Shown in pieces: positions 8,262 through 16,604 of a stretch of 27,070 nt of DNA. The stretch covers positions 1 through 27,070 of the forward strand of contig DFBX01000130.1 of assembly GCA_002366795.1 (NCBI GenBank), written 5' to 3'. The notes below the pieces were generated by a model. That model was not told the DNA's origin. It did no database searches and saw nothing but the letters and a program-made list of their open reading frames with translations. The position numbers and the translations under genes were made by a program. How positions within the stretch are numbered: position 1 is the first letter of the stretch; each line of letters opens with the position of its first letter. Origin of the DNA: Rhodobacteraceae bacterium UBA3069. GTDB lineage: Bacteria > Pseudomonadota > Alphaproteobacteria > Rhodobacterales > Rhodobacteraceae.

Positions 8262-8429
8262 CGAATTCTCCTGAATGTCTGTTTGACCGTAAAACGCGCC
8301 CGCTGCGCTGCTTGTTCCACGTCTTGGGCGGCTTGTGGCGCATCCCTGCGCGATCACGCGGAAATGCGGTGAAACCCCGCCGGTTCCGCCCTATATTGAA
8401 CTGTGACTTATCCCGTGAAGGAGCCGCCC

Positions 8430-9815
8430 TTGGCCAAGTTCGATCCCACCCTTGCCGAGATCCGGTTTGGCAACGGCCTGTCGCCGACCATCGCGCCCGT
8501 CCCGTCTGTCGGTGACATGCTGGCGCGGCTGACCGGGCCGGACCTGAACGCGCAATCCTTTCCCATCGAAAGTTTCGACAGGTTCCGCGACCGGATGAAG
8601 CTGAAACAGGCCATCGCCCGCGAGCGGCGCAAACTGCGCGGCAAGCCCGAAGGCAAGGAACTGCAAAAGCAGATCAAGCTGATGCAAAAGGATGCGCGCA
8701 TTGATTGGGCGCGCTGGACAGGGCGCGCCATGATGCGCCGCGCCTGGGGGCAGGACGGGTTTCGCGAACGCCTTGTCGGGTTTTGGGCCGACCATTTCAC
8801 CGCGCAGGGCAAGCGCGGGCTGCTGCGCCGCGCCACCGCCCCTTATGTCGAGGACAGCATCCGCCCGCATATCACCGGCACATTCGCCGACCTGGTGGTG
8901 GCCGCGACCACCGCCCCCCTTATGCTCCACTATCTTGACCAACAGCTTTCCATCGGGCCGAATTCAGACAAGGCGGCGCGGATGGGGGCCAAGGCGGGGC
9001 TGAACGAAAACCTTGCCCGCGAGGTGCTGGAACTGCACACGCTGGGCGTCGGGGCGCAATACAGTCAGGACGATGTGCGCCAACTGGCTGAACTTTTCAC
9101 CGGCATGATCTATACCCCGCAGCAGGGGTTCAAATTTCAAAAGGACAGGGCCGAACCGGGGGCCGAAACCGTGCTGGGCGTCAGCTATGGCGGCGGCAAA
9201 CCCAATATTGCCGATATCCGCGCGGCGCTGGTCGATCTGGCGAACCACCCCGCCACGGCGCGCCATATCGCGGGCAAGCTGGCGGTGCATTTCGTATCCG
9301 ACACGCCCGATCCGGCGCTGGTCGATGCGCTGACGGCGCGGTTTCTGGACAGCGGCGGTGACCTGATGCAGGTCTATGCCGCGCTGCTGGACCATCCCGC
9401 CGCATGGCAGCCCGACTTGCAGAACGTCAAACCACCCTTCGATTTCATCGCCTCGGCCTATCGCGCCTTGCAGCCGCGCGCCGATTTCTTCGATACCGAG
9501 GACGAGAAGACCATGAAACAGGTGATGGCCTCGCAGCTGACGCGCATGGGCCAACCATGGGAAAGACCCACCGGCCCCGATGGCTGGCCCGAGGAGGACG
9601 AAGCATGGATCACCCCGCAGGGGCTGGCCGCGCGGATGCACTGGGCCATGGTCATCCCCGAACGGATGGTGGCCCTGCCGGACCCGCGCGATTTCGTCGA
9701 TGCGGCGCTTGCGGGCCATGCGCCCGAACCGCTGCGCTTTGCCGCCCGCGCCGCCGAAAGCCGGCGCGAAGGGGTGGGGCTTGTGCTGGCCTCTCCTGCA
9801 TTTCAACGCCGCTAA
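8430..9815 (+). CDS. DUF1800 family protein
   Basis: A 461-residue protein of the DUF1800 family. Visible family features are FDPTLAEIRFGNGLSP at the N terminus, FWADHFTA around residue 115 and NLAREVLELHTLGVG near 200. The biochemical function is unknown. Genes of this family are typically followed by a DUF1501 partner, as here with a 10-base gap, so the two products probably act together. TTG at 8430 is chosen because GAAGGAG lies 6 bases upstream; a GTG at 8403 is an alternative. No signal peptide is obvious in this protein, unlike its partner. Confidence 0.88.
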   Translation: MAKFDPTLAEIRFGNGLSPTIAPVPSVGDMLARLTGPDLNAQSFPIESFDRFRDRMKLKQAIARERRKLRGKPEGKELQKQIKLMQKDARIDWARWTGRAMMRRAWGQDGFRERLVGFWADHFTAQGKRGLLRRATAPYVEDSIRPHITGTFADLVVAATTAPLMLHYLDQQLSIGPNSDKAARMGAKAGLNENLAREVLELHTLGVGAQYSQDDVRQLAELFTGMIYTPQQGFKFQKDRAEPGAETVLGVSYGGGKPNIADIRAALVDLANHPATARHIAGKLAVHFVSDTPDPALVDALTARFLDSGGDLMQVYAALLDHPAAWQPDLQNVKPPFDFIASAYRALQPRADFFDTEDEKTMKQVMASQLTRMGQPWERPTGPDGWPEEDEAWITPQGLAARMHWAMVIPERMVALPDPRDFVDAALAGHAPEPLRFAARAAESRREGVGLVLASPAFQRR

Positions 9816-9825
9816 GGGGCTGACC

Positions 9826-11151
9826 ATGACAGAGTTTTTGAACCGCCGCGCCTTTCTTGCCCGCTCTGCCGCGTTGGGCTGCTCGCTGGCCGCCTCGCCG
9901 CTGGTCACGCCGGTCAGTTTTGCCGCCGCCCCGTGGGAAAACCGGCTTGTGGTCATCATCCTGCGCGGGGCCGCCGACGGGATGGACATCCTGCGCCCCT
10001 ATGGCGACCGCGATTTCGCGGGCCTGCGCCCCGGCGCGGGGCGCGGCATCGACGCGACTGGCGCGCAGGATCTGGACGGGCTCTTTGCCCTGCATCCGGC
10101 GCTGGCCCCGCTGATGCCGCTTTACACGCGCGGGCAGCTTGGCTTTGTGCACGCGGTTTCAACGCCCTACCGCGACAAGCGCAGCCATTTCGACGGGCAG
10201 GATCTGCTAGAGGCAGGCACTGTCGACCTGGCCTCTGGCGCGGGGCGCGATGGCTGGCTGAACCGGATGCTGCAGCATGTGCCGGGGATCGAGGCGGAAA
10301 CCGCCTATGCCATCGGCCATGACGAGATGCTGTTGATGAAAGGCACGGCGCAGGTGGCCGACTGGTCGCCCGACGTGGGCCTGCGCCTGTCGCCGCAGGC
10401 GGTGCGGCTGGCCGAAATGGTGATGCATGACGATCCGCTGTTCCGCGATGCCTTCGCCGAGGCGATGCTGCTGTCGGGCGGCGATGCGCAGGGCGGCCTT
10501 GCCGCAAGGCCGATGCGGATGCAGGACATGGTGGGCGACATGACGGGCAACATGGGCGGGAATGCCATGATGGGCGGCATGGAACCCATGGCCGCCATGG
10601 CCGCGCCCGAAGGCGGGCATACGGCTGCGGAAATCAATAAGGCCAAGCGCAACCAGCCGCATCACAAGGTCGCCGCCTTTGCCGGCAAGAAGCTGCGCGG
10701 CGACACGCGGATCGCCGCGTTCTCGCTCAATGGGTGGGACACGCACCAGGGGCAGGACCGCTCTATGGGGCAGGCGCTGGGGCGGCTGTCGGACACGATC
10801 CTGACCCTGCGCGACAGCATGGGCGGACCCGCGTGGCAGAAAACCACCATCGTCGCCATGACCGAATTCGGCCGCACCGCGCGCTGGAACGGATCGGGCG
10901 GCACCGACCACGGCACCGCGGGCGCGATGCTGCTGGCGGGGGGCGCGCTGAATGGCGGGCGGGTGCTGGGCGACTGGCCCGGCCTGTCCGAGAGCGACCT
11001 TTACGCCCGCCGCGACCTGATGCCGACCCGCGATGTGCGCGCCCACGCGGCATGGCTGATGCGCGGGTTGTTCGGGCTGGACCGTGCCGTGCTGGAGCGC
11101 GCGGTGTTCCCCGGCCTTGAAATGGGGCGCGATCCGGGGCTGCTGCTGTAG
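9826..11151 (+). CDS. DUF1501 family protein with twin-arginine-like signal and Met-rich loop
   Basis: A 441-residue protein of the DUF1501 family, which is distantly related to the alkaline phosphatase/sulfatase fold. The N terminus NRRAFLARSAALG plus a hydrophobic stretch looks like a Tat export signal, so a periplasmic location is likely. Other features are IILRGAADGMDIL (about 43-55), SHFDGQDLLEAG and, near the end, TEFGRTARWNGSGGTDHG, a conserved family block with potential metal-binding Asp and His. Residues 230-265 form an unusual segment with ten Met, rich in Gly. The gene follows DUF1800 directly, in the usual pair. The substrate is unknown. Start ATG at 9826, with AAGGGG upstream. 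Confidence 0.9.
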   Translation: MTEFLNRRAFLARSAALGCSLAASPLVTPVSFAAAPWENRLVVIILRGAADGMDILRPYGDRDFAGLRPGAGRGIDATGAQDLDGLFALHPALAPLMPLYTRGQLGFVHAVSTPYRDKRSHFDGQDLLEAGTVDLASGAGRDGWLNRMLQHVPGIEAETAYAIGHDEMLLMKGTAQVADWSPDVGLRLSPQAVRLAEMVMHDDPLFRDAFAEAMLLSGGDAQGGLAARPMRMQDMVGDMTGNMGGNAMMGGMEPMAAMAAPEGGHTAAEINKAKRNQPHHKVAAFAGKKLRGDTRIAAFSLNGWDTHQGQDRSMGQALGRLSDTILTLRDSMGGPAWQKTTIVAMTEFGRTARWNGSGGTDHGTAGAMLLAGGALNGGRVLGDWPGLSESDLYARRDLMPTRDVRAHAAWLMRGLFGLDRAVLERAVFPGLEMGRDPGLLL

Positions 11152-11238
11152 CTGCGGCGCGCATTTGCCCTTTCCTTCCCGACGCTTCTGGGCTTTCTTT
11201 GCGTCAATCGGCCAAGCAGAGCTGGAGGTGAAGGGCAG

Positions 11239-11952
11239 ATGGACAATTCGAAACAGCTAGGCGCGCCCGTGCCGGACTGGACCCCGCCGCCCGTGCCCTG
11301 CCGCGAACGGCTGGAAGGGCGCTATGCCAAGCTGGAGCCGCTGGACGCCGACGCCCACGCGGCGCTTTTGTTCAATGAATTCCAAGGCCATGACACCCTG
11401 TGGGATTACATGCCTGACGGGCCTTTTGCCTCTTCCTCGCAGCTGCACCGGCGGCTGCGCGACAATGCCGCCGACCCGTCGCTGGATTTCTACGCGATCC
11501 GCGATCTGGACACGGGGCGGCTGGGTGGCGTGGCCTCTTTTCTGCGGATCGCGCCCGCGGCAGGCTCGATCGAGCTGGGCTTCATCACCCTTGCCCCTTG
11601 CCTGCAAGGCACTCGCGCCGCGACCGAGGCGTTCTTCGTGATGATGGACTGGGCCTTTACCGCCGGATACCGCCGGTTCGAATGGAAATGCAACGCGCTG
11701 AACATGGCGTCACGCCGTGCGGCGCAGCGTCTGGGCCTGTCCTATGAGGGCGTGTTCCGGCAGGCTGCCGTGGTCAAGGGCCGCAATCGCGACACCGCGT
11801 GGTTCGCTGCCACCGATGCCGATTGGCCCGCCCTGCGCGAGGCTTATGCCGTTTGGCTGAACCCTGCCAATTTCGACGGTCAGGCCCGCCAGCGTGAAAG
11901 CCTGTCCGACCTGACCGCGCTGGTCCGCGTCGCTTCGGACCCGGTGCTGTAG
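11239..11952 (+). CDS. GNAT family N-acetyltransferase (RimJ/RimL type)
   Basis: A 237-residue cytosolic protein of the RimJ/RimL-like acetyltransferase group. It has the N-terminal segment LEGRYAKLEPLDADAHAALLF, a central SIELGFITLAPCLQGTRAATEAFFVMMDWAF where the acetyl-CoA loop lies, and WKCNALNMASRRAAQRLGLSYEG, which is the typical C-terminal signature. The acceptor could be a protein N terminus, an amino acid or a small molecule; this is not visible. Start ATG at 11239 has a good GGAGGTGA ribosome site 10 bases upstream. It lies 87 bases after DUF1501 with no terminator seen between, so read-through is possible. Confidence 0.9.
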   Translation: MDNSKQLGAPVPDWTPPPVPCRERLEGRYAKLEPLDADAHAALLFNEFQGHDTLWDYMPDGPFASSSQLHRRLRDNAADPSLDFYAIRDLDTGRLGGVASFLRIAPAAGSIELGFITLAPCLQGTRAATEAFFVMMDWAFTAGYRRFEWKCNALNMASRRAAQRLGLSYEGVFRQAAVVKGRNRDTAWFAATDADWPALREAYAVWLNPANFDGQARQRESLSDLTALVRVASDPVL

Positions 11953-11993
11953 GCGCGCCGCGCCAACCGCGCCCAAGGCATCGCGGGCAAGGT

Positions 11994-12029
11994 AAAAAGG
12001 CCACCCCGCGGTTGCCCCGCCGGATGGCC
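11994..12029 (-). terminator. Intrinsic terminator of the response regulator gene
   Basis: On the minus strand GGCCATCC (12029-12022) pairs with GGGTGGCC (12006-11999) with one wobble, then TTTTT follows (11998-11994). It lies about 45 bases downstream of the stop at 12071. Confidence 0.65.
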
Positions 12030-12070
12030 CTTGCGTCAGAGCGCCGCGCCTTGGGGGCGGGGGCGCGGGG

Positions 12071-12787
12071 TCAGATTGCCACGCGCTGGTTGATACGTTC
12101 CTGGACCATCCCCGCGATTCGCGCCACATGGCTGCGCGACGGGGCCTTGCCGGACCGGCATTCGGCAAGCGCGCGGCCTGCCTCGGCCAGTTCCAGGTCG
12201 CCCGCGCTGCGCGCCACGCCGGTGACGAATTGCGCCACGTAATCCAGTGTCAACTCGTTCAGGTCTTCGCCCAGAAAGTCCGCCACATGGGCCATGTCAT
12301 CGCGATAGGCGATCGGGTCGGGTTCGATAATCTTGTCATTCAGGGGGCGCGGGCCGGTGGGCTGTCGGTCAGCGGGCAGGTGTTTCAGGATGGTTTCCTG
12401 GAATGCGGCCAGCGAATGCACCGGCTTGGGCAGGAACCCGTTGGCACCGGCGGCCATGCACATGGATTCGGCCATATCGTCGCCCGAGGTGCCAAGGATC
12501 ACGCCGACGCGCGGCGCAGTGCGGTTCAGCTCGTCGATCAGTTCGGCCCCCGATCCGTCGGGCAGGCCCAGATCGATAATCACCACCGAGGGGCGATAGA
12601 CCTGCAAATGCCGCCGGGCCGATCGCAGGCAATCCGCGCGCCGGATCCGTGCGCCCGATCGCAGGCACAAAAGCCGCATCGCATCGCATGAAAAACGGCT
12701 GTCTTCGACGACGAGGACGGTAAGCCCCAGCAAGGGGCGCGAGGGCGTGGGGTATCTGTTGGGTGAGAACGGGTCTTGGTCCTGCAT
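12071..12787 (-). CDS. Response regulator with N-terminal receiver domain and no recognised DNA-binding output
   Basis: A 238-residue cytosolic signalling protein. The receiver domain spans about residues 22-137. Acidic pocket residues lie in VLVVEDS (E28-D29). The phospho-acceptor is D72 in VVIIDLGLPDGSG, the switch residue is T100 in LGTSGDD, and the conserved lysine is K121 in LPKPVHS. The C-terminal 100 residues are helical and do not resemble a winged helix, LuxR or HTH_8 output. A region around residues 155-195 (HVADFLGEDLNELTLDYVAQFV) could be an interaction or histidine-phosphotransfer-like helical module. No sensor kinase is adjacent, so its partner is unknown. Start ATG at 12787 with AAGGAGG upstream. 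Confidence 0.88.
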   Translation of the reverse strand: MQDQDPFSPNRYPTPSRPLLGLTVLVVEDSRFSCDAMRLLCLRSGARIRRADCLRSARRHLQVYRPSVVIIDLGLPDGSGAELIDELNRTAPRVGVILGTSGDDMAESMCMAAGANGFLPKPVHSLAAFQETILKHLPADRQPTGPRPLNDKIIEPDPIAYRDDMAHVADFLGEDLNELTLDYVAQFVTGVARSAGDLELAEAGRALAECRSGKAPSRSHVARIAGMVQERINQRVAI

Positions 12788-12971
12788 CTGTTAACCTCCT
12801 TGGCTCTGACGACTCAAGGATTAACCATGGATGGTGAATGAGCGGTTAATGCGCCGCATCGCCTATGCCTCTGGCCGCGACATTCCCGCTGTGCCGCCCC
12901 GGCCATCTTGCCCTGCGGCGCAAACCGCCCCATAACATGCGCGAAACCATACACAGACAGGAGTGACCGCC

Positions 12972-13376
12972 ATGATCGGACGCCTCAACCACGTCGCCAT
13001 CGCCGTGCCCGACCTCGAAGCTGCCTCGGCCCAGTACCGCAATGCCTTGGGTGCCAAAGTCGGCGAACCGCAGGACGAGCCCGACCACGGCGTCACCGTC
13101 GTGTTCATCGAACTGCCCAACACCAAGATCGAACTGCTGTATCCGCTGGGCGATGACAGCCCGATCAACGGTTTCCTTGAAAAGAACCCCGCAGGCGGCA
13201 TTCACCATGTCTGCTATGAGGTGGACGATATCATCGCCGCCCGCGACCACCTGAAAGAAACCGGTGCCCGCGTTCTGGGCAATGGCGAGCCGAAAATCGG
13301 TGCCCATGGCAAGCCCGTGATCTTCCTGCATCCCAAGGATTTCAACGGCTGCCTTGTCGAGCTGGAGCAGGTCTGA
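12972..13376 (+). CDS. mce: Methylmalonyl-CoA epimerase
   Basis: This enzyme interconverts the (R) and (S) forms of methylmalonyl-CoA in the propionyl-CoA to succinyl-CoA route. The 134-residue protein is a glyoxalase/VOC-fold enzyme of normal length. Metal-binding positions are visible: His7 in LNHVAIAVPDLE, the HH of GGIHHVCYEVDDI (78-79) and Glu130 near the C terminus in CLVELEQV. The block GEPKIGAHGKPVIFLHPKDF is typical for the family. ATG at 12972 is preferred over GTG at 12963 because of the family start and CAGGAG upstream. The stop overlaps the next gene's start (TGATG), so the two are translationally coupled. Confidence 0.95.
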   Translation: MIGRLNHVAIAVPDLEAASAQYRNALGAKVGEPQDEPDHGVTVVFIELPNTKIELLYPLGDDSPINGFLEKNPAGGIHHVCYEVDDIIAARDHLKETGARVLGNGEPKIGAHGKPVIFLHPKDFNGCLVELEQV

Positions 13377-13666
13377 TGGGCCTCACCTCCGGCATCGTTC
13401 TGTTCGCCGTGTTCTGGTTCATGACCTTTTTGATCGTGATCCCGTTCAAGCTGCAAACCCAGGGCGATCTGGGCAAGGTGACGGAGGGCACCCATGCCGG
13501 CGCCCCCGAGCATCATAACCTCAAGAAAAAGGCGTGGATCACCACGGGCATTGCCGCCGTGCTGTGGGCCATCGCCGCCACGGTGATCTTTTCCGGCTGG
13601 ATCACGGTCGAGGATCTGCAAGTGCTGGACCTTGGCGGCACCTCGCCGCTGGAACAGTCGCAGTAA
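13376..13666 (+). CDS. DUF1467 family small membrane protein
   Basis: A 96-residue inner-membrane protein with two transmembrane segments (about residues 3-25 and 53-75). They are separated by a polar loop with GTHAGAPEHHNLKKKAW, a pattern known from DUF1467 proteins of alphaproteobacteria. Its function is unknown. Its start overlaps the stop of the epimerase gene, an arrangement that argues for co-expression and possibly a link to the same metabolism. A strong intrinsic terminator follows 25 bases after the stop. Confidence 0.88.
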   Translation: MGLTSGIVLFAVFWFMTFLIVIPFKLQTQGDLGKVTEGTHAGAPEHHNLKKKAWITTGIAAVLWAIAATVIFSGWITVEDLQVLDLGGTSPLEQSQ

Positions 13667-13691
13667 TGCGCCGAGATCGGTGGTAAAGCCA

Positions 13692-13717
13692 AAGGCCGGT
13701 CAGTGACCGGCCTTTTT
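13692..13717. terminator. Bidirectional intrinsic terminator between convergent genes
   Basis: A perfect 11-bp stem, AAGGCCGGTCA (13692-13702) and TGACCGGCCTT (13704-13714), is flanked by T-runs on both strands. It serves DUF1467 (plus) and the EI24-like gene (minus). The stop codon of the latter (13700-13702) and its last codons are encoded inside the stem. Confidence 0.9.
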
Positions 13718-14416
13718 CGTGCCCGTCAGCCCGTGGTAGATATGGGTGAAGGTGGCCGCGCCAAGTATCGGGATCGCAAGGTTCATCAGCGGGACCGACA
13801 GCGGCACCGCCATCAGAACGCCCGCCGCCCAGATCGTCAGCATATGCTTGCGGCGCAGTTGTTTCGCACCTGCGCGCCCCACCCGCCGGATCGCGGCAAG
13901 GGTGAAATATTCCCGCCCCAGCAAGAACCCGTTCAGCCCCCAGAAGATGAACAGCGCCAGCGGCGCGAACATCGCGTAAAGGATCAGGGCAAAGATATTC
14001 GCCACGATCAGTACGCCCAGGAAATTGACTGAATCGCGGATCGCCTCGCCCAGTGGCACCGGGTCGGGGCGGGGCAGTTGCGGATAATGCCGGTCCTCGA
14101 CCGCGTCCGCCACCGTATCAAGGAACATCGACGTGATGGCCGACGCCACTGGCACCATCAGGAACACCGACAATACCAGCATCAGGGCCAGGCTGCCCCA
14201 GCCCAGCAGATCGTTCAGCCAAGTGACGGTGCCGATGAACGGCAGTTCAGCCTCTGACCCGACAGCCCATTGCAGCAGCATCAGGAACCCGGCGTAGACC
14301 GCCACCAGCAGCGCCAGCGTCAGCACGATCCCCAGTATCAGAACCTTGCGAAACCGGCGGTCACTGACCTGCCCCAGTGCCGCAAGGAAGGACGAGAAAA
14401 TCAGTCCGACTGCCAC
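13700..14416 (-). CDS. EI24/CysZ-like integral membrane protein
   Basis: A 238-residue protein with several hydrophobic segments, at roughly 24-49, 72-96, 130-160 and 193-225. It matches the EI24 domain family that includes the sulfate permease CysZ. The central motif NGFLLGREYFTLAAIRRVGR is typical of the family. A role in sulfate or other ion transport is possible but not shown by context, since no cys genes are nearby. The GTG start at 14416 overlaps the nitroreductase stop by 16 bases, with AGGGT upstream, so the genes are probably co-transcribed. The last five codons and the stop lie inside the terminator hairpin. Confidence 0.85.
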   Translation of the reverse strand: MAVGLIFSSFLAALGQVSDRRFRKVLILGIVLTLALLVAVYAGFLMLLQWAVGSEAELPFIGTVTWLNDLLGWGSLALMLVLSVFLMVPVASAITSMFLDTVADAVEDRHYPQLPRPDPVPLGEAIRDSVNFLGVLIVANIFALILYAMFAPLALFIFWGLNGFLLGREYFTLAAIRRVGRAGAKQLRRKHMLTIWAAGVLMAVPLSVPLMNLAIPILGAATFTHIYHGLTGTKKAGH

Positions 14417-14991
14417 GTCACGACCCTTTGCAGATCGGGGCGGGGGCGGTCCGGTGGGGTGGTGCCCTCGGTCGCGATATGGATGAAGCCGGCAACACGT
14501 TCCTGCGGGGTCATGCCCAATGCCTCGGCGCAGAATTCCGCGTCATGGCTCAGCCAGCCGGACAACCAGTTCGCGCCCCAGCCGCTGGCAAGGGCGGCGT
14601 TCAGCAGCGCAAGGCAGACCGCGCCGGCCGAATAGGTCTGTTCCACCAGCGGAAATTTATCCGTCAGGACGGGGAATTCGATCACCGCCACCGCCAGCTG
14701 CCCGTCGCGGAACTGCGCCATGCCCTTTTCGGTGCGTTCGGGGTCGGCACCCAATGCGCGGGCCCGCGCCTCGGCCATGCTGGCCAGCCGCTCAAGGGCG
14801 GCGCGTTCCAGCACCACCATGCGCCACGGTTCCAGCTTGCCGTGATCGGGGGTGCGCGCGGCGGCCTCCAGAATGGGCATCAGTTCCGCGCGGGTGGGCG
14901 CGGGGGCTTTCAGCGTCTTCGCGGGGCGGGACCGGCGCGACAGCAGAAATTCCATCACGGCGGGGTTCGGGGTGGCGGGATTGACGGGCAT
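14401..14991 (-). CDS. Nitroreductase family flavoprotein (YdjA-like)
   Basis: A 196-residue FMN-dependent oxidoreductase of the nitroreductase family. Visible signatures are the N-terminal MEFLLSRRS with the FMN-phosphate arginines, AARTPDHGKLEPWRMVV (typical of the short YdjA-like group) and AALASGWGANWLSGW in the C-terminal half. The natural substrate is unknown; such enzymes reduce nitro compounds or quinones with NAD(P)H. The frame opens earlier, but ATG at 14991 is chosen because AAAGGA lies upstream. The gene lies between the HDAC-like gene (66 bases upstream) and the EI24 gene (overlapping), in one minus-strand run. Confidence 0.9.
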   Translation of the reverse strand: MPVNPATPNPAVMEFLLSRRSRPAKTLKAPAPTRAELMPILEAAARTPDHGKLEPWRMVVLERAALERLASMAEARARALGADPERTEKGMAQFRDGQLAVAVIEFPVLTDKFPLVEQTYSAGAVCLALLNAALASGWGANWLSGWLSHDAEFCAEALGMTPQERVAGFIHIATEGTTPPDRPRPDLQRVVTWQSD

Positions 14992-15057
14992 AGGGGTCCT
15001 TTCACATCTTGACCGACATATCGGCCCTTGAACGGGCAAGTTCAACCGCTGCCCGCA

Positions 15058-16164
15058 CTATCCCAGATGCACCGCCGCCATTTCCCCTATCAATTCGTTG
15101 ACAAAAGCATCGAACCGCGCATCGGGCTGGCGCTTGCGCAACGTGTCGGCCATCGGGTCGGGCGCGTCGGTCGCAGACCCGGCCAAGGTGGCAATCGCCG
15201 CATGGCCGCAGAACGGCACATGCGCCTCGGAATAGCCGCCCTCATGTACCAGCAGCAGCTTGTCGCCGCAGAGGCGCTGCGCGGCGGATTTCACCCGCGC
15301 GGTCATCTCGGCAAAGGTTTCCGCCGTGGCCAGCATCCGCGCCAGCGGATCAAAGGCCGAGGCATCATAGCCGCAGGCGACGATGATCACATCGGGTTGG
15401 AACCGCTCCAAAGCGGGGATCACGATGCGATCCATCACTTCCAGATAGGCGACATGCCCCGCGCCGGGAGGGAGCGGAACGTTCATGTTGAATCCGTCCC
15501 CGGCACCGGTGCCGCGGTCGGCCACATCGCCGGTATCCAGCGGGTAGTTATGCGCCTGGTGGATGGAAATCGTCAGCGTGTCGTCGCGGTCGTAATAGAT
15601 CGCCTCGGTCCCGTTGCCGTGATGCACGTCCCAGTCCACCACCGCGACACGGCCCAACAGGCCAGCGGCCCGCGCGGCCTCGATCGCGACGGGGATATTG
15701 GCCAGAAGGCAGAACCCGTTGGGCCAGTCGGGCAGGCAGTGATGGCCGGGCGGGCGGGTCAGCGCATAGGCGTTCTCGACCTCGCCCCGCATCACCGCCG
15801 ACAGGGCGGCGCTGGCCAGGCCGGCGGACAGGGCGGCAATCTCGTATCCACCTTGGCCGAACGGCGTGCGCAGGCCCAATTCGCCGCCCCCCGCATCGGA
15901 CACCTCCTTGAACCGTTTCAGGAAATCCGCCGGGTGAATGCGGTTCAGATCCTCAAAGGACGCCTCGGGCGCCGAGGTAACCGCCAGTTCCCGCATCAGC
16001 CCTGTCACCTCCATCAGGTTCTTCAACCGCCGCTTGGTTTCGGGGCTTTCAGGCAAGCCCCCCGCCGCCAAGGGCTGCACCAACCCGCCCAGTGGCAGGG
16101 TCAGCGCATAGTTGCCGCCCGCATGCCAGAAGCACCGCTCGTCCTGAAAAAAGCCTGTTGTCAT
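15058..16164 (-). CDS. Class II histone deacetylase-like deacetylase
   Basis: A 368-residue zinc hydrolase of the HDAC/acetylpolyamine amidohydrolase/acetoin-utilisation superfamily. Active-site features are all present: RPPGHHCLPDWPNGFC with the His pair 141-142, VVDWDVHHGNGT with zinc ligands Asp179 and His181, the third ligand Asp267 in CGYDASAFDPL, and EGGY with the catalytic Tyr. The likely reaction is removal of acetyl groups from a protein, polyamine or small amide; the substrate cannot be told from sequence. ATG at 16164 (MTTGFFQDERCFWH) is the family-type start with GGAGG upstream, although the frame is open longer. It heads a likely operon with the nitroreductase and EI24 genes. Confidence 0.93.
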   Translation of the reverse strand: MTTGFFQDERCFWHAGGNYALTLPLGGLVQPLAAGGLPESPETKRRLKNLMEVTGLMRELAVTSAPEASFEDLNRIHPADFLKRFKEVSDAGGGELGLRTPFGQGGYEIAALSAGLASAALSAVMRGEVENAYALTRPPGHHCLPDWPNGFCLLANIPVAIEAARAAGLLGRVAVVDWDVHHGNGTEAIYYDRDDTLTISIHQAHNYPLDTGDVADRGTGAGDGFNMNVPLPPGAGHVAYLEVMDRIVIPALERFQPDVIIVACGYDASAFDPLARMLATAETFAEMTARVKSAAQRLCGDKLLLVHEGGYSEAHVPFCGHAAIATLAGSATDAPDPMADTLRKRQPDARFDAFVNELIGEMAAVHLG

Positions 16165-16218
16165 GTGCTTGTCCTCCCTCGCGCCCATGGCCGATACCGC
16201 CGCGCCATGGACTTTTTG

Positions 16219-16250
16219 CCTCCGGCGGGGATATTTGGGTACCAAAGAAA
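16219..16250 (+). repeat. Dispersed intergenic repeat, copy 2
   Basis: It starts CCTCCGGCGGG, has TATTT at the same offset as the copy at 5479-5510, and ends in GAAA. It lies in the short divergent gap between the deacetylase and DUF167 genes, again at a gene boundary. Confidence 0.6.
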
Positions 16251-16265
16251 CCCGAAGGTGCGCCC

Positions 16266-16520
16266 TTGTCCAGAACTGACCTTTCACATCTTGCCGTCAC
16301 CGGGGCCGAGATCGCCGTGCGCGTCACGCCCAAGGCCTCCCGCGATCGCATCGTGGCCGAGGATGGCATCCTGCGCATCTATGTCACCACCGTGCCAGAG
16401 GATGGCAAAGCCAACGCGGCGGTGCAAAAGCTGCTGGCCAAGGCAATGGGCGTGGCGAAATCGCGGCTGACGTTGATACGCGGTCAGACCTCTAGGGACA
16501 AATGTTTCCGGTTGGAATGA
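16266..16520 (+). CDS. DUF167 family protein (YggU-like)
   Basis: An 84-residue protein of the DUF167/UPF0235 family. The signature is clear: IAVRVTPKASRDRI near residues 15-28 and VPEDGKANAAVQKLLAKAMGV around 41-61, followed by a basic RLTLIRGQTSRDKCFRLE end. No biochemical role is established for the family. The start is inferred as TTG at 16266 because GAAGGTG lies just upstream and the family does not extend further. The longer frame upstream runs into the deacetylase gene on the other strand. Confidence 0.87.
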   Translation: MSRTDLSHLAVTGAEIAVRVTPKASRDRIVAEDGILRIYVTTVPEDGKANAAVQKLLAKAMGVAKSRLTLIRGQTSRDKCFRLE

Positions 16521-16604
16521 TACGCCGCGAAAAGGGCATCAGGGGTGGGCACGGTCGCCAAAGGCGCCGGGGCCATGCCGGATGCAGGCCGGACGCATGG
16601 AAGA

